From Candidatus Yaniella excrementavium (GTDB lineage Bacteria > Actinomycetota > Actinomycetes > Actinomycetales > Micrococcaceae), in contig DXCT01000101.1 in assembly GCA_019115865.1 (NCBI GenBank), positions 62,001-126,000 on the forward strand: a DNA stretch of 64,000 bases, written 5' to 3'. Each line of letters starts with the position of its first letter. Position 1 is the stretch's first letter. The notes beneath the pieces are model-generated. The model was not told the DNA's origin. It ran no database searches and was given only the letters and a program-made list of their open reading frames with translations. The translations under genes were made by a program, and so were the position numbers. Positions 6,991-16,004 of this stretch are shown here, one piece after another.

Positions 6991-9953
6991 CTGAGCTGCA
7001 CAGCTAAGCCGCCCAGTTCTTGATCAGCGGTGATCAGCACCGCTCGACCTGCAATCGAAGGAACTGAAATCAATTTAGGCCAGATCATCCTATGTTCAGC
7101 GGATGAATTGAACGGCAAATATAAGCGTTCGGGAATCATGCCTATCATCCGACCGCCAGCAAGTTCCCTGGCACCAAATATATAGAGTGTTAGTCCAACG
7201 GAATACTGACGCAACAGTTGCATCAAGAGATCTTCGAATCCCTGGAAATGTCCAGTCACCATTCGTGTAGCCCAACTACCCCAATCAGTGATCACTATCG
7301 TCATGTGCTGATCCTGAGACAGCAACGTGGTGAATTGCTGCGTCAAATCACGTAGAGCTTCCGGTGAAGCCTCTGATGCATGAAGGTATGTGTCCCAACC
7401 GTTGTGATTGGATCTGCTCTGGCCCCCGTCTAGCAAGACTTTGTGTTCTAGACGTTGCAGCACATGCTGGCAAACCATCCGCGAAGCAGGCACGATGCCG
7501 CTATCAGGGGTACCGACCCAAGCAACCGAATCTGTGAGAACAGTTCTATCGTTTAGGCCGGTCACTGGACCGAGAGTTAACGGATATTGACTACAGTTGG
7601 CCGGATCGTCCACAAGCCCAATGACCTCATATGGCGGTGATATTCGATGTTGGGTTGCTAGGTCTATACTGAGAACCTCGGGTGGCAGAACTGGCATAAT
7701 CACAGGGTCGGCTACAGGGAGATGGGCGGCACGGATACACAGTTGATGGGTCAGGTTGTTCCAATCTGTTGTTTTTGTGAGACGCTCTTGATTTTGCAGG
7801 TCGGCCATGACTAGTTCGACTGGTTCATCATCCAGTAAGTAGCAGGAAGTTTGGAATAGCTGAGGTTGGCCAGCGCCGGTTTTGTAGAAGGCCCTACCTG
7901 GAGTCGTAGGCGAGATGCGATAGGCGTCTCCTGTACCAAGTATTTCCCACGAATCATGCTCGGTAGCAGTGCGTAGGCTCATAACGGCTCCGATATTCGC
8001 CCTCATATCTGTGCTTACCGCACCCTGTATCCGCTGGGTGGCGATGATCAGATGGAATCCGAGCGACCTTCCGGTGGCCGCCAGACGTGCTAAAGATGCT
8101 GCGGCGTCACCATTTGTATCGACCAAGACTCGTAATTCATCGATGGCCACGATCAGCCGTGGCAACATCAGCTCGGGGTAAGAGCGTCGGAAAGCGACAT
8201 AATCGGGAACTTCGTACTCGGCAAACAGCCTTTCTCGACGAAGTAATTCAGCAGTTATCGCGTCTAATGAACGAAACGATGTCGCTGCTATGTGGTTGGT
8301 CTCGACGCTCATGACGTGCGGCAAAGGGGCCAAAACGTTGAACGATGCTCCACCTTTGAAATCCAAGAGGATCATACTTACCTCGGCAGGTGGGTAACGT
8401 TCTATTAATCCCGCTAAAACAGTAAGGAGTAGTTCTGATTTGCCAGATCCGGTGGTGCCGGTAATTAGGAGGTGTGGGCCATCTTTCACCAGATCCACAA
8501 CCAAACCCATACTTCCCGTAGCGACATCCGTCGTTAGTTCCTCGGCAGCACTGGCAAGCATAGTCCTAGGAGATAGCACGAGGTATTGTGAGCCCAAAGG
8601 AAGGGCTGGTTGATCGAAGGCGAGACCTTCACGGATCTTCTGTAGCGTTGCCGAACTGATACCAAGTGGCTCAATTTCGGTCGCTTTCAACGCACCGTGT
8701 ATCGTGTGGTCGGTCAAATTGAAGATTGTCGTATTTTCATCGGGCGAGATATGAGTCTGTTTCGTAAAGATAAGCTGGGGTAGAGAGGTTTCAGTTGAGA
8801 CTTCGGTGTCAATCAGCGCTTGTGGTGGACCCGCTTCGTGTTGCTGGTCAACCATCAGACCACCACCGGTTGCTTTGGCGTGTCGAAGTAATTGAGCGAT
8901 GCACCAATTCTTAATCGATCGCAAACTCGACGGATCACCAGTGATGATAGTGCGGTGCTCAGGTTCCAGTGTCACGATGATTGGCGCCCTAGCCGCAAGA
9001 TAATGCTCCCATCGTTGGTCCTGTTGCGCTTGGGCCAGCCTTGCTCTGCGAATACCAAATCCTAGGTAGAGTACAGGTTGCTTTGGCTGAGGCCCTGTGA
9101 GGCTCAATGAATCCTCAACGGGAGCGGATAGTGCTCGAGAGATCTGGTCTGGAGCATAAACGCACTGTCGCATTTCTTGAGCAGTGGCGTCTAAAGTGAG
9201 ACGAATTCTTTCAAGAAATCGTTGGCGTGCACGTCGGTATTGCGTAATCATGACTGCGGCGATAATGACCGATATGCCGGAAAATAGCAGAAAATACCAC
9301 ATGCCTGTCACTACCATCAGCACGATGCCGATCACTAACGGGGCAGTCGCCCCAATGACCTGCAGCATCACATTTGGTGGTGAAGGTGCTTGGCCCGGAT
9401 CGATTTCAAATGCTGCTGGAACTTTGGGAGTAGTCAGTGCCTGCCCGGGCCCTCGGTGTACTGCAAATTGACTGGAGCCAACCGCATAGGGGTCTCCAGA
9501 CTCCCACAGAAATTCGGGTCGGCCCAGAGGGGAGACGAGCGTACCGTTAGACGAGAGCCGGATGTCGAATTCGTGGGCAGATAGCCATGGGTCCCGAACC
9601 TGAGCTCGAGACTCACTGCGGCCGACCGACAATCCCTGACGTGTTAGGGGGTAGGTGCGGCCTGCGTCAGGGCCCGCAATAGTTGTCAACGATAATTGAG
9701 GTGCGGGTTGATATCGTGGACAGGATCCGGCAGGTTTCGCTATGAGCCGGCCAGAACCGTCCTTCCAACGTTGCATCAGCTCTTCAGCGTGAAAAGATAC
9801 TAGCGGTTTGTCATCGAGAAAAAACTCCATGTGCCGGGCATGAGGTATATTCTCGGCAAGGACTTCAGCTAGTCCAATTCCACCGCCGGCAGGGATGCGG
9901 TTAAGATGCCACCAAGTCGGCTCGTCGAGTAAACCAAAGATTCTCAAGAGCAT
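6951..9953 (-). CDS. FHA-domain, membrane-anchored FtsK/SpoIIIE-type ATPase (EccC/EssC-like)
   Basis: A 1000-residue protein. An N-terminal region (1-85) precedes a FHA-like domain (about 85-165, with GRTYPLTRQGLSVGRSE), a paired transmembrane hairpin (about 200-237), a linker domain (240-470), a full FtsK/SpoIIIE motor (Walker A GTTGSGKS at 499-506, Walker B LIVAIDEL near 600, then TGRSLGFHLIIATQR) and a second, degenerate ATPase-like domain without a clear P-loop (780-1000). FHA, two membrane helices, then serial FtsK domains is the plan of type VII secretion motors, yet no WXG100 or other type VII gene is present. The start follows AAAGGA by five bases; the frame stays open to 10169 but that part overlaps the divergent tadA start. 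Confidence 0.75.
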   Translation of the reverse strand: MLLRIFGLLDEPTWWHLNRIPAGGGIGLAEVLAENIPHARHMEFFLDDKPLVSFHAEELMQRWKDGSGRLIAKPAGSCPRYQPAPQLSLTTIAGPDAGRTYPLTRQGLSVGRSESRAQVRDPWLSAHEFDIRLSSNGTLVSPLGRPEFLWESGDPYAVGSSQFAVHRGPGQALTTPKVPAAFEIDPGQAPSPPNVMLQVIGATAPLVIGIVLMVVTGMWYFLLFSGISVIIAAVMITQYRRARQRFLERIRLTLDATAQEMRQCVYAPDQISRALSAPVEDSLSLTGPQPKQPVLYLGFGIRRARLAQAQQDQRWEHYLAARAPIIVTLEPEHRTIITGDPSSLRSIKNWCIAQLLRHAKATGGGLMVDQQHEAGPPQALIDTEVSTETSLPQLIFTKQTHISPDENTTIFNLTDHTIHGALKATEIEPLGISSATLQKIREGLAFDQPALPLGSQYLVLSPRTMLASAAEELTTDVATGSMGLVVDLVKDGPHLLITGTTGSGKSELLLTVLAGLIERYPPAEVSMILLDFKGGASFNVLAPLPHVMSVETNHIAATSFRSLDAITAELLRRERLFAEYEVPDYVAFRRSYPELMLPRLIVAIDELRVLVDTNGDAAASLARLAATGRSLGFHLIIATQRIQGAVSTDMRANIGAVMSLRTATEHDSWEILGTGDAYRISPTTPGRAFYKTGAGQPQLFQTSCYLLDDEPVELVMADLQNQERLTKTTDWNNLTHQLCIRAAHLPVADPVIMPVLPPEVLSIDLATQHRISPPYEVIGLVDDPANCSQYPLTLGPVTGLNDRTVLTDSVAWVGTPDSGIVPASRMVCQHVLQRLEHKVLLDGGQSRSNHNGWDTYLHASEASPEALRDLTQQFTTLLSQDQHMTIVITDWGSWATRMVTGHFQGFEDLLMQLLRQYSVGLTLYIFGARELAGGRMIGMIPERLYLPFNSSAEHRMIWPKLISVPSIAGRAVLITADQELGGLAVQLSYDEPLRCAMAEE

Positions 9954-10157
9954 GGCTTTCCTTTCCGAAACAAATGCGTACACAAGCATGCCCCGCACGC
10001 TGTGGAAAGTGAACGTGAGCCAACACCATTGTGGAGAACGCTTCTCGCGGCGGCTTTTATCCACAATGCGCGGATCAGATATTGCAACAGCCCGAAATAA
10101 CATTAAAGTGAACAGAGTCACAGAATCCTCGCCGCGCGCACTTACTTTTGGAGCATG

Positions 10158-11384
10158 ATGGAAGCGCAACAGTTGTTGGAGTTAGAAGTCCGCGAACTTA
10201 TCCGCTCTCGCGGTCTCGACCCAACTGGCGAGCCTGAGACAGTACGAGAGCTCGTTGCGACAGCAACTTCAGATTACGACGCTCGAAGTATGCATGCAGC
10301 GCTGCCAATGTTGGACGACGTCGTATCGACCCAGCAGGCTGTTTTCGATGCTGTTGCAGGCTTTGGACCTCTGCAACCACTGCTTGATGATCCTGAGGTT
10401 GAGGAAATTTGGATCAATAGCCCGGCGCAGGTATTTTGTGCACGCAATGGCATTACCGAGCTGACGAATATCTCCTTATCGTCTCAGCAAGTTGCTGATC
10501 TCGTGGAGAAAATGCTGAAAAGCAGTGGACGTCGTCTCGATCTCTCGACACCCTTTGTTGATGCCGCATTACCTGATGGTTCACGGCTTCACGTAGTGAT
10601 TCCCGATATTACAGCGAAGCATTGGGCCGTGAACATTCGAAAGTTTGTTGTTCGGGCTCATAAGCTGGCGGATTTAGTGCGTAAGGGCAGCATGACCACA
10701 CAGGCTGCTACATTTCTCGATGCTGCGGTTGGGGCTGGACTCAACGTGTTGGTTTCAGGCGCGACCCAAGCGGGAAAGACAACGCTACTCAACTGTTTGG
10801 CAGCATCGATTGGCGCACGCGAACGCGTTATTACGGTGGAAGAAATTTTCGAACTGAAAGTACCACAACGTGACGTGGTTAATATGCAGTGTCGTCAGCC
10901 GAATCTCGAAGGAATCGGTGAAATCTCTCTCCGACGTCTTGTGAAAGAAGCACTACGAATGCGGCCTGATCGCATCATTGTTGGAGAAGTTCGGGAAGCA
11001 GAAGCCCTTGATATGCTCGTCGCTTTGAACGCTGGTCTGGCAGGCATGTGCAGCGTTCATGCCAATTCCGCGCACGATGCGTTAAGCAAGATTTGCACTT
11101 TGCCACTGCTGGCGGGGGAAAATATCAGTAGAGACTTTGTGACTCCTACTGTGGCGAGTTGTTTCGACCTGGTGGTGCATTGCACCCGCAATAGCAACGG
11201 CAAGAGGCAAGTTACCGAGATTCTGTCAGTAGGACAGCGCGTGGAAGCTGGTGTCATCGAATCAGCACCCGTTTTTCGGATGGTTGATGATCAACTTACC
11301 CTGAATCCGACCGGACTGATGGAGCATCCTAAATTTACTACAGCGGGCATTGATATTCGTGATCTAGTTGGTGGCGCTGCGTGA
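10158..11384 (+). CDS. tadA: Tad pilus / type II secretion ATPase (CpaF/TadA family)
   Basis: A 408-residue secretion ATPase powering assembly of Tad (Flp) pili on the cytosolic side of the membrane. It shows Walker A GATQAGKTTLLN (from residue 201), the Asp box around VEEIFELKVP, Walker B RIIVGEVREAEALDML and a His box near MCSVHANSAHDAL. GGAG sits four bases before ATG 10158; an ATG three bases earlier leaves only one base. The stop overlaps the tadB GTG start (GTGA). First gene of a seven-gene run, 204 bases from the divergent FtsK-type ATPase. Confidence 0.9.
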   Translation: MEAQQLLELEVRELIRSRGLDPTGEPETVRELVATATSDYDARSMHAALPMLDDVVSTQQAVFDAVAGFGPLQPLLDDPEVEEIWINSPAQVFCARNGITELTNISLSSQQVADLVEKMLKSSGRRLDLSTPFVDAALPDGSRLHVVIPDITAKHWAVNIRKFVVRAHKLADLVRKGSMTTQAATFLDAAVGAGLNVLVSGATQAGKTTLLNCLAASIGARERVITVEEIFELKVPQRDVVNMQCRQPNLEGIGEISLRRLVKEALRMRPDRIIVGEVREAEALDMLVALNAGLAGMCSVHANSAHDALSKICTLPLLAGENISRDFVTPTVASCFDLVVHCTRNSNGKRQVTEILSVGQRVEAGVIESAPVFRMVDDQLTLNPTGLMEHPKFTTAGIDIRDLVGGAA

Positions 11385-12229
11385 GCGTGATTCTCGGTTT
11401 GGCCCTTGGGGCTGGTTTGTTACTGATCTGGTGGTCGTTCTGGCCTCAGAAACGTAAGCCTTCAGACCCCGCCCCTTCAAAAGCACAACAACTGATCGCG
11501 CGTAGTGGTATCGCACATATCACCGTCCCAGGTGTCCTGACCTTGTCACTGGTTTTGGCTTTCGTCGTCTTTATATGTTTGACGGCGCTGACGGGCGCGG
11601 TCCCGATTGGCGTTTGTTTTGGTCTATTTGCGGCGGCTGTACCGTGGGCAGGGTTATCTTGGCAGGCAAACCGTCGACAAACAGTCCTTCGAGAGATATG
11701 GCCCGACGCCATTGATAATCTCCGCTCGGCTGTGCGGGCAGGGCTCACACTTCCCGAGGCATTAGCGCAACTGGGAGATCGAGGACCAGAAGAACTACGC
11801 AGCGCCTTTGAGGGTTTTGCCCGAGATTATCGATCGGGTGCGCGATTCGAAGATGCACTCTACCGTCTGAAAAATACGCTCGCTGACCCAACAGCAGATC
11901 GACTAGTTGCTGCTCTTCAGGTTACTCGCGAGGTGGGCGGAGCAGACATTGGCAGATTATTGCAGACCCTATCGGATTTTCTACGGGATGATGCTCGCAC
12001 TCGTGCAGAGCTAGAAGCTCGTCAATCCTGGACAGTTAATGGTGCACGCCTTGCCGTTGTCGCACCTTGGATCATCTTGCTTTTGCTTTCCACGCAGCCC
12101 GACGCTGCGGCTGCTTATCAGTCGATCACCGGCTTGTTTGTGCTCCTAGGAGGTATGGCCGTTTCGATTATTTGCTACCGACTGATGCTTCGTATTGGTG
12201 CCCTACCTGCAGAGCGGAGGGTGTTGTGA
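11381..12229 (+). CDS. tadB: TadB-like type II secretion F inner-membrane protein
   Basis: A 282-residue GspF/T2SSF-fold protein with two N-terminal membrane helices (about residues 1-17 and 50-90), the cytosolic T2SSF domain (LPEALAQLGDRGPEELRSAFEGFARDYRSG...FEDALYRLKNTLADPTADRLVAALQVTREVGG) and two C-terminal helices. TadB and TadC form the membrane platform on which the TadA ATPase acts. The GTG start overlaps the tadA stop by four bases, so translation is coupled, and GGTGGCGCTGC lies upstream rather than a strong Shine-Dalgarno. Confidence 0.85.
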   Translation: MSVILGLALGAGLLLIWWSFWPQKRKPSDPAPSKAQQLIARSGIAHITVPGVLTLSLVLAFVVFICLTALTGAVPIGVCFGLFAAAVPWAGLSWQANRRQTVLREIWPDAIDNLRSAVRAGLTLPEALAQLGDRGPEELRSAFEGFARDYRSGARFEDALYRLKNTLADPTADRLVAALQVTREVGGADIGRLLQTLSDFLRDDARTRAELEARQSWTVNGARLAVVAPWIILLLLSTQPDAAAAYQSITGLFVLLGGMAVSIICYRLMLRIGALPAERRVL

Positions 12230-13158
12230 CATCAACAGTTTGGTTAGCGGTAGGGCTCGCCATAACCGGTGGCATTGGTTTAATGCTCCTTATAACGGCG
12301 GTGACCAGGCTCAATCGACCAACTCTTGTGGAACGGGTTGCTCCACAAATGCGAGGTCATACCACTACGCGAGATACGGAACAGCAAACGCTGACGACAT
12401 TGGGCACGTTGTCCACCATCACTGCGCCGATCATTCAGGCGGGAGTGTCCCAACTCAACAAGCTCAATCTCGGCAATGCTCAACTGACCTCACGGCTTGC
12501 ACAAGCTGGCTCGCGCCTCAATGTGGCAGACTATCGAGCGCAACAGCTCATCACGGCGGTTGCTGCAGCTGCCCTGGCCACGGTCGGCTGTATTTGGGCA
12601 GCCATCAACCATTCCTTGCACCCAATCATTGGATTCATAGTGGTGGTCTCCGCGACCACCGTCGCGTTCTTCGCCCGTGACAATCTCCTGACTGGACAGA
12701 TCAATAAACGACGTACCAAAATCTTGGCCGAGTTCCCCACCATCGCCGAACTCCTTGCCCTCTCAGTTGCTGCTGGCGATTCTGCTCACGGTGCGTTGGA
12801 GCGAGTCGCTCAGACGGCGAAAGGTGAACTGGCTTATGAATTCAAGCTCGTGCTTGCTGATACCCGCTCGGGGGACAGCTTGGTGAAAGCATTGCAATCG
12901 TGTTCGGAGCGGCTCAGACTGAACTCCGTTGAACGTTTCATCACAGGATTTACGGTGGCCCATGAACGTGGCACACCCCTAGCGACGGTACTTCATGCCC
13001 AAGCTAACGATGTCCGGGAGCTTACCAAACGCGAATTGCTAGAGGTCGCTGGCAAAAAAGAAATTGGAATGCTCGTGCCGTTGATCTTCGGAGTGTTGCC
13101 GCTAACCGTAGTATTTGCAGTATTTCCAGGACTCTCATTACTCAATATTGGACTATAA
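12226..13158 (+). CDS. tadC: TadC-like type II secretion F inner-membrane protein
   Basis: A 310-residue partner of TadB with an N-terminal helix, two central helices (about residues 110-155), the T2SSF domain (FPTIAELLALSVAAGDSAHGALERVAQTAKGELAYEFKLVLADTRSGDSLVKAL...ERFITGFTVAHERGTPLATVL) and a C-terminal helix (VPLIFGVLPLTVVFAVFPGL). The GTG start overlaps the tadB TGA and follows GGAGGG by four bases. The open frame runs 53 codons further upstream inside tadB, but those codons have no membrane or T2SSF features and are not part of the gene. Confidence 0.87.
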   Translation: MTSTVWLAVGLAITGGIGLMLLITAVTRLNRPTLVERVAPQMRGHTTTRDTEQQTLTTLGTLSTITAPIIQAGVSQLNKLNLGNAQLTSRLAQAGSRLNVADYRAQQLITAVAAAALATVGCIWAAINHSLHPIIGFIVVVSATTVAFFARDNLLTGQINKRRTKILAEFPTIAELLALSVAAGDSAHGALERVAQTAKGELAYEFKLVLADTRSGDSLVKALQSCSERLRLNSVERFITGFTVAHERGTPLATVLHAQANDVRELTKRELLEVAGKKEIGMLVPLIFGVLPLTVVFAVFPGLSLLNIGL

Positions 13159-13174
13159 CCTTGAAAGGCACCCT

Positions 13175-13363
13175 ATGCAGTTTTTACAGTTTATCCTCGC
13201 GCGTCTAACACATGACGCCCTAGCGGATGATCGTGGAGACGTACCCGGCTGGGTCATGATCACGTTGATGACGGCCATACTTGTGGCGGGGCTCTTAGCG
13301 ATCGCTGGCCCGGCGCTGAATGGTCTCTTCGAAGAGGCCATTGCTCGAGTATCCGGTTCTTGA
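13175..13363 (+). CDS. Small single-helix protein of the Tad locus, Flp-pilin position
   Basis: A 62-residue protein: a short amphipathic N-terminus, an acidic stretch (ADDRGDVPGW), then one long hydrophobic helix (VMITLMTAILVAGLLAIAGPALNGLF) and a short tail ending VSGS. Its position directly after tadC and before the TadE-like genes is where the Flp pilin or a small accessory membrane protein is found in actinobacterial Tad loci. The usual prepilin GF-x4-E cleavage signature is not obvious; the nearest candidate is around GDVPGW. GAAAGG precedes the ATG by seven bases. Identity as the major pilin is an inference. Confidence 0.65.
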   Translation: MQFLQFILARLTHDALADDRGDVPGWVMITLMTAILVAGLLAIAGPALNGLFEEAIARVSGS

Positions 13364-13738
13364 GTGACCTTGAAGAGCGAGTCGGGATCAATCATCGCTG
13401 AATCGGCGATGATTATCGCCCTTATCACCGTGCTCTGTGCAACAATTTTGCAGTTCGGTGTCATCATCCACACTAGGAACACGATGATCGACGCGGCATC
13501 GGCAGGTGCCAGGTTTGCTGCACTGGCCGACCGCAGTATGGCTGAAGGTGAGCAGCGGACTGTTGCCTTATTGACAAACTCGATACCACGCGCTGATACA
13601 GCTGATGTAACGATCAGTCGTGAGGCGGGTGGTGAGCTTATTACAGTCACAATTGATCATCAACTACCTGTATTCGGATTTATGACTGGACCTGTGCCAT
13701 TATCTACTACCGCTCAAGCATATGATCTCACTCCGTAA
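13364..13738 (+). CDS. TadE-like pseudopilin
   Basis: A 124-residue protein with a polar N-terminus (TLKSESGSIIAESAM), one membrane helix (IIALITVLCATILQFGVIIH) and a small periplasm-facing domain after RNTMIDAASAGARFAALADRS. GSIIAESA followed by the hydrophobic stretch is the TadE signature, which uses a Glu at +5 of the prepilin-like site. TadE proteins are minor pilin-like subunits needed for Flp pilus assembly. The GTG start touches the stop of the preceding small gene (TGAGTG). The 3' end overlaps the next TadE-like gene by 17 bases. Confidence 0.8.
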   Translation: MTLKSESGSIIAESAMIIALITVLCATILQFGVIIHTRNTMIDAASAGARFAALADRSMAEGEQRTVALLTNSIPRADTADVTISREAGGELITVTIDHQLPVFGFMTGPVPLSTTAQAYDLTP

Positions 13739-14147
13739 CGACAACGGGTCAGCCACAGTCGAATTTATCGCTCTGTCGGTTATCCTGCTCATTCCGGCAC
13801 TCTATTTGCTGGTGACGATTTCGCAGCTGCAAGCTGCAGGCTATGCGTCCGTTGCAGCCTCAGACCAAGCAGCGAAAACTATTGCTTACACCGACACCGA
13901 TGCACAGGCAGAGAGCAGGGCTATTCGGACTGTACATCTGACCGCCGTGAATTATCAGCTCAACCCTGCTACAACTGACACGACCATTCATTGCACTAAC
14001 AATCCATGCTCCACTCCGGGCACCCAGATCACTGTAAACGTCTCCATCGACGTGCCGTTACCGCTAATTCCGACCTTCCTGGGCAACCAAACGCGTATCG
14101 CCACCATGGATGCCACTGGGTACCACGTCATTGGAGAATTCGAATAA
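13722..14147 (+). CDS. TadE-family pseudopilin, second copy
   Basis: A 141-residue pilin-like protein: short basic N-terminus, GSATVEFIALSVILL as the TadE prepilin-like motif with the conserved Glu, a membrane helix (about residues 11-33) and an extracytoplasmic domain. That domain has two close cysteines in HCTNNPC, likely a disulfide. Overlap with the previous gene and with the next (TAATG) points to one translationally coupled set. Two TadE-like genes followed by a TadG-like one is the usual actinobacterial order. Confidence 0.8.
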   Translation: MISLRNDNGSATVEFIALSVILLIPALYLLVTISQLQAAGYASVAASDQAAKTIAYTDTDAQAESRAIRTVHLTAVNYQLNPATTDTTIHCTNNPCSTPGTQITVNVSIDVPLPLIPTFLGNQTRIATMDATGYHVIGEFE

Positions 14148-14584
14148 TGAGACTTGCAAAAAACGACGACGGACAAACATCGGTCTTCGTCATCGGTGTC
14201 ACTATGGTTATCTTGCTTTTCGCCCTAACGATTACAGCAATAATGTCGGTCAATTTACAACACCGAAAACTCCTATCGTTGGCGGATTCTGCAGCCCAAA
14301 GCGCGGCCACAGCCTTTACCATTGTTGACCCCGATGAATTCTCGGTCACCATTACCAACGCATCAGCATCCGAACAAGTCAGCCAGTACCTCCAAGCTTT
14401 GGACACCGAACAGCATTTCCCAAACCTCGCTGTGCAATCCGTTCGCGTGGTTGGTGAAACTACGGTGCAAGTTCAGCTAACTGCCACCGCGCATCCTCCG
14501 ATTGTTAATTGGGTTATCCCCGACGGGGTCACAGTGGTTGCAGAAGGTACAGCACGAACTCAGCTCAATGATGTCGCTCAGTAA
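14147..14584 (+). CDS. TadG-like / Flp pilus-associated protein
   Basis: A 145-residue protein that begins RLAKNDDGQTSVFVIGVTMVILLFALTITAI, a charged N-terminus with a DDGQ-type prepilin-like motif and one membrane helix, followed by SVNLQHRKLLSLADSAAQSAATAF. This is the pattern of the putative Flp pilus-assembly TadE/G-like (TadG N-terminal) family, with an external domain of about 100 residues. The ATG overlaps the preceding TAA by one base. The open frame extends 47 codons upstream into the previous gene, but without TadG features. Last gene of the Tad run; about 200 bases of non-coding DNA follow. Confidence 0.78.
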   Translation: MRLAKNDDGQTSVFVIGVTMVILLFALTITAIMSVNLQHRKLLSLADSAAQSAATAFTIVDPDEFSVTITNASASEQVSQYLQALDTEQHFPNLAVQSVRVVGETTVQVQLTATAHPPIVNWVIPDGVTVVAEGTARTQLNDVAQ

Positions 14585-14789
14585 TGCAGTGTTACGGTGC
14601 CATAAAAAAGTGTCATGCGATTCGCTGGTTGTCACGGAGGGTAGACGGTCGTTAGGGTCGAAGTAATGGCAATATTCAAGCGAAAAATCTATATGATCTA
14701 ATATCACGAACTCGAAAAGTGGCCCCGAACCAATCGATCAACATCGTGCCATAGCCTATGGCGCCGTGAAAATCTTTTGAGGAGCAACT

Positions 14790-15830
14790 GTGCAATTAGC
14801 AGAAGTTCGAAATGTCTATGACCACGACGGGCCTTTCGCAACCGTCTATCTTGAAGGGCGTGCCCCCACGCCAGATGCGGAACACCAAGTCAGACTACGC
14901 TGGGACGATCTGAGAACACGCTTGGAAGAGGCCGGAGCTGCAGATGAAACGGTCACAGCGTTAGAAAACGCGGTAATTGTTGATGATATTACCGAAGTCC
15001 AAAACAACGGCAGGGTTCTGGTAGCGAACGCCTCTGGTGTCTTGCTCAATGCGGATTGGGACGCAGCGATTGGTGCTGGCGACGCCGTGTATTTTGCCCA
15101 AGAGCCAGAACTCGGTGCGTTTACGCGGGAGCGGGCTCGGTCAGTCCGAATGCTGGTGGTGATTGCGGATCGTACGGGTGCGACAATACGCCGAATTGTG
15201 GCAGCCGAAGAACACGAACTGAATGAACAAGCAGAACACCATGTGTCAGCAACAGCTAACGCTTCGGTGCATAAGCCACGTGAAGGTGCGTTGTCACATA
15301 AGCAGATTCAACGACGCGCAGATGAAGAAACTCAACAGAGTCTGCGCGAGGTTGCTGACAAATTGGATCAGATTGCGGCAGATTGGCGTCCTGATGCGGT
15401 GGTCCTCGCCGGTGAAACTCAAGGTCGTAACAAATTGCATGACGAGCTGTCTGAAGCACTGCAAGAAATCGCTCAGCAAACTGAACACGGTGGTACCGAT
15501 GATGACGCCGCTGAAGAAGCACTCGCCGAAGAACTGCGGTTGATCGCTAGCGACGTTGCCGATGTGCGATCACAGGAACTGACGAAACGATATGCTCACG
15601 CAAGAGCGCATGATTACGCAGTAGAAGGTTCCGAATGGGTCGTCCGTGCCGCCGAGATGGGCGCAGTCGAGACCTTGTTGTTCGAACACAATCGTTCGGC
15701 CACCGAGGAAGCAAAAGTCCTCGGCGCCAGCGTCAAAGTTGATGCCAGCTTGGGGCTGCTTAGCAGCGACGTTGAAGATGGTGTTGCCGCCGTGTTGCGA
15801 TTTGAAGCACCAGACGAACTCAAGAAGTAA
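14790..15830 (+). CDS. Bacterial eRF1/Pelota-like protein (baeRF family 2, Rv2629-like)
   Basis: A 346-residue acidic protein related to mycobacterial Rv2629, assigned to the bacterial archaeo-eukaryotic release-factor (baeRF) superfamily. The N-terminal domain contains ATVYLEGRAPTPDAEHQVRLRWDDLR and the C-terminal part ends in a Pelota/L7Ae-like domain (SEWVVRAAEMGAVETLLFEHN, then AVLRFEAPDELK). Known eRF1-like proteins act on peptidyl-tRNA or ribosomes; the activity of this bacterial family is not established, and no GGQ motif is seen here. The GTG start has GAGGAGC six bases upstream. Prominent stress induction of the Mycobacterium homologue is known. Confidence 0.75.
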   Translation: MQLAEVRNVYDHDGPFATVYLEGRAPTPDAEHQVRLRWDDLRTRLEEAGAADETVTALENAVIVDDITEVQNNGRVLVANASGVLLNADWDAAIGAGDAVYFAQEPELGAFTRERARSVRMLVVIADRTGATIRRIVAAEEHELNEQAEHHVSATANASVHKPREGALSHKQIQRRADEETQQSLREVADKLDQIAADWRPDAVVLAGETQGRNKLHDELSEALQEIAQQTEHGGTDDDAAEEALAEELRLIASDVADVRSQELTKRYAHARAHDYAVEGSEWVVRAAEMGAVETLLFEHNRSATEEAKVLGASVKVDASLGLLSSDVEDGVAAVLRFEAPDELKK

Positions 15831-16004
15831 TGAAGCGTATATGACGACATGCAATGCAATTCGAGCTTCAAACGTCCTCCAGGGCGCGGATTTTTCTGCA
15901 ACGAGATCATTGTTCGTTGAAGACGCCCTAGTCTGGGACACCGAATACTAACGCCACTATTTCCTGAATTTTTCGTACCAACTACGAAAGGAAGACGCTG
16001 AACT

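Noticed and set aside
9954..10169. N-terminal extension of the FtsK-type ATPase to 10169
   Set aside because: It would overlap the start of the divergent tadA. ATG 9953 has a good AAAGGA site and gives the natural protein start.
12067..12225. Upstream extension of the tadC frame inside tadB
   Set aside because: The extra residues are a shadow of tadB. GTG 12226 has GGAGGG and a coupled overlap with the tadB stop.
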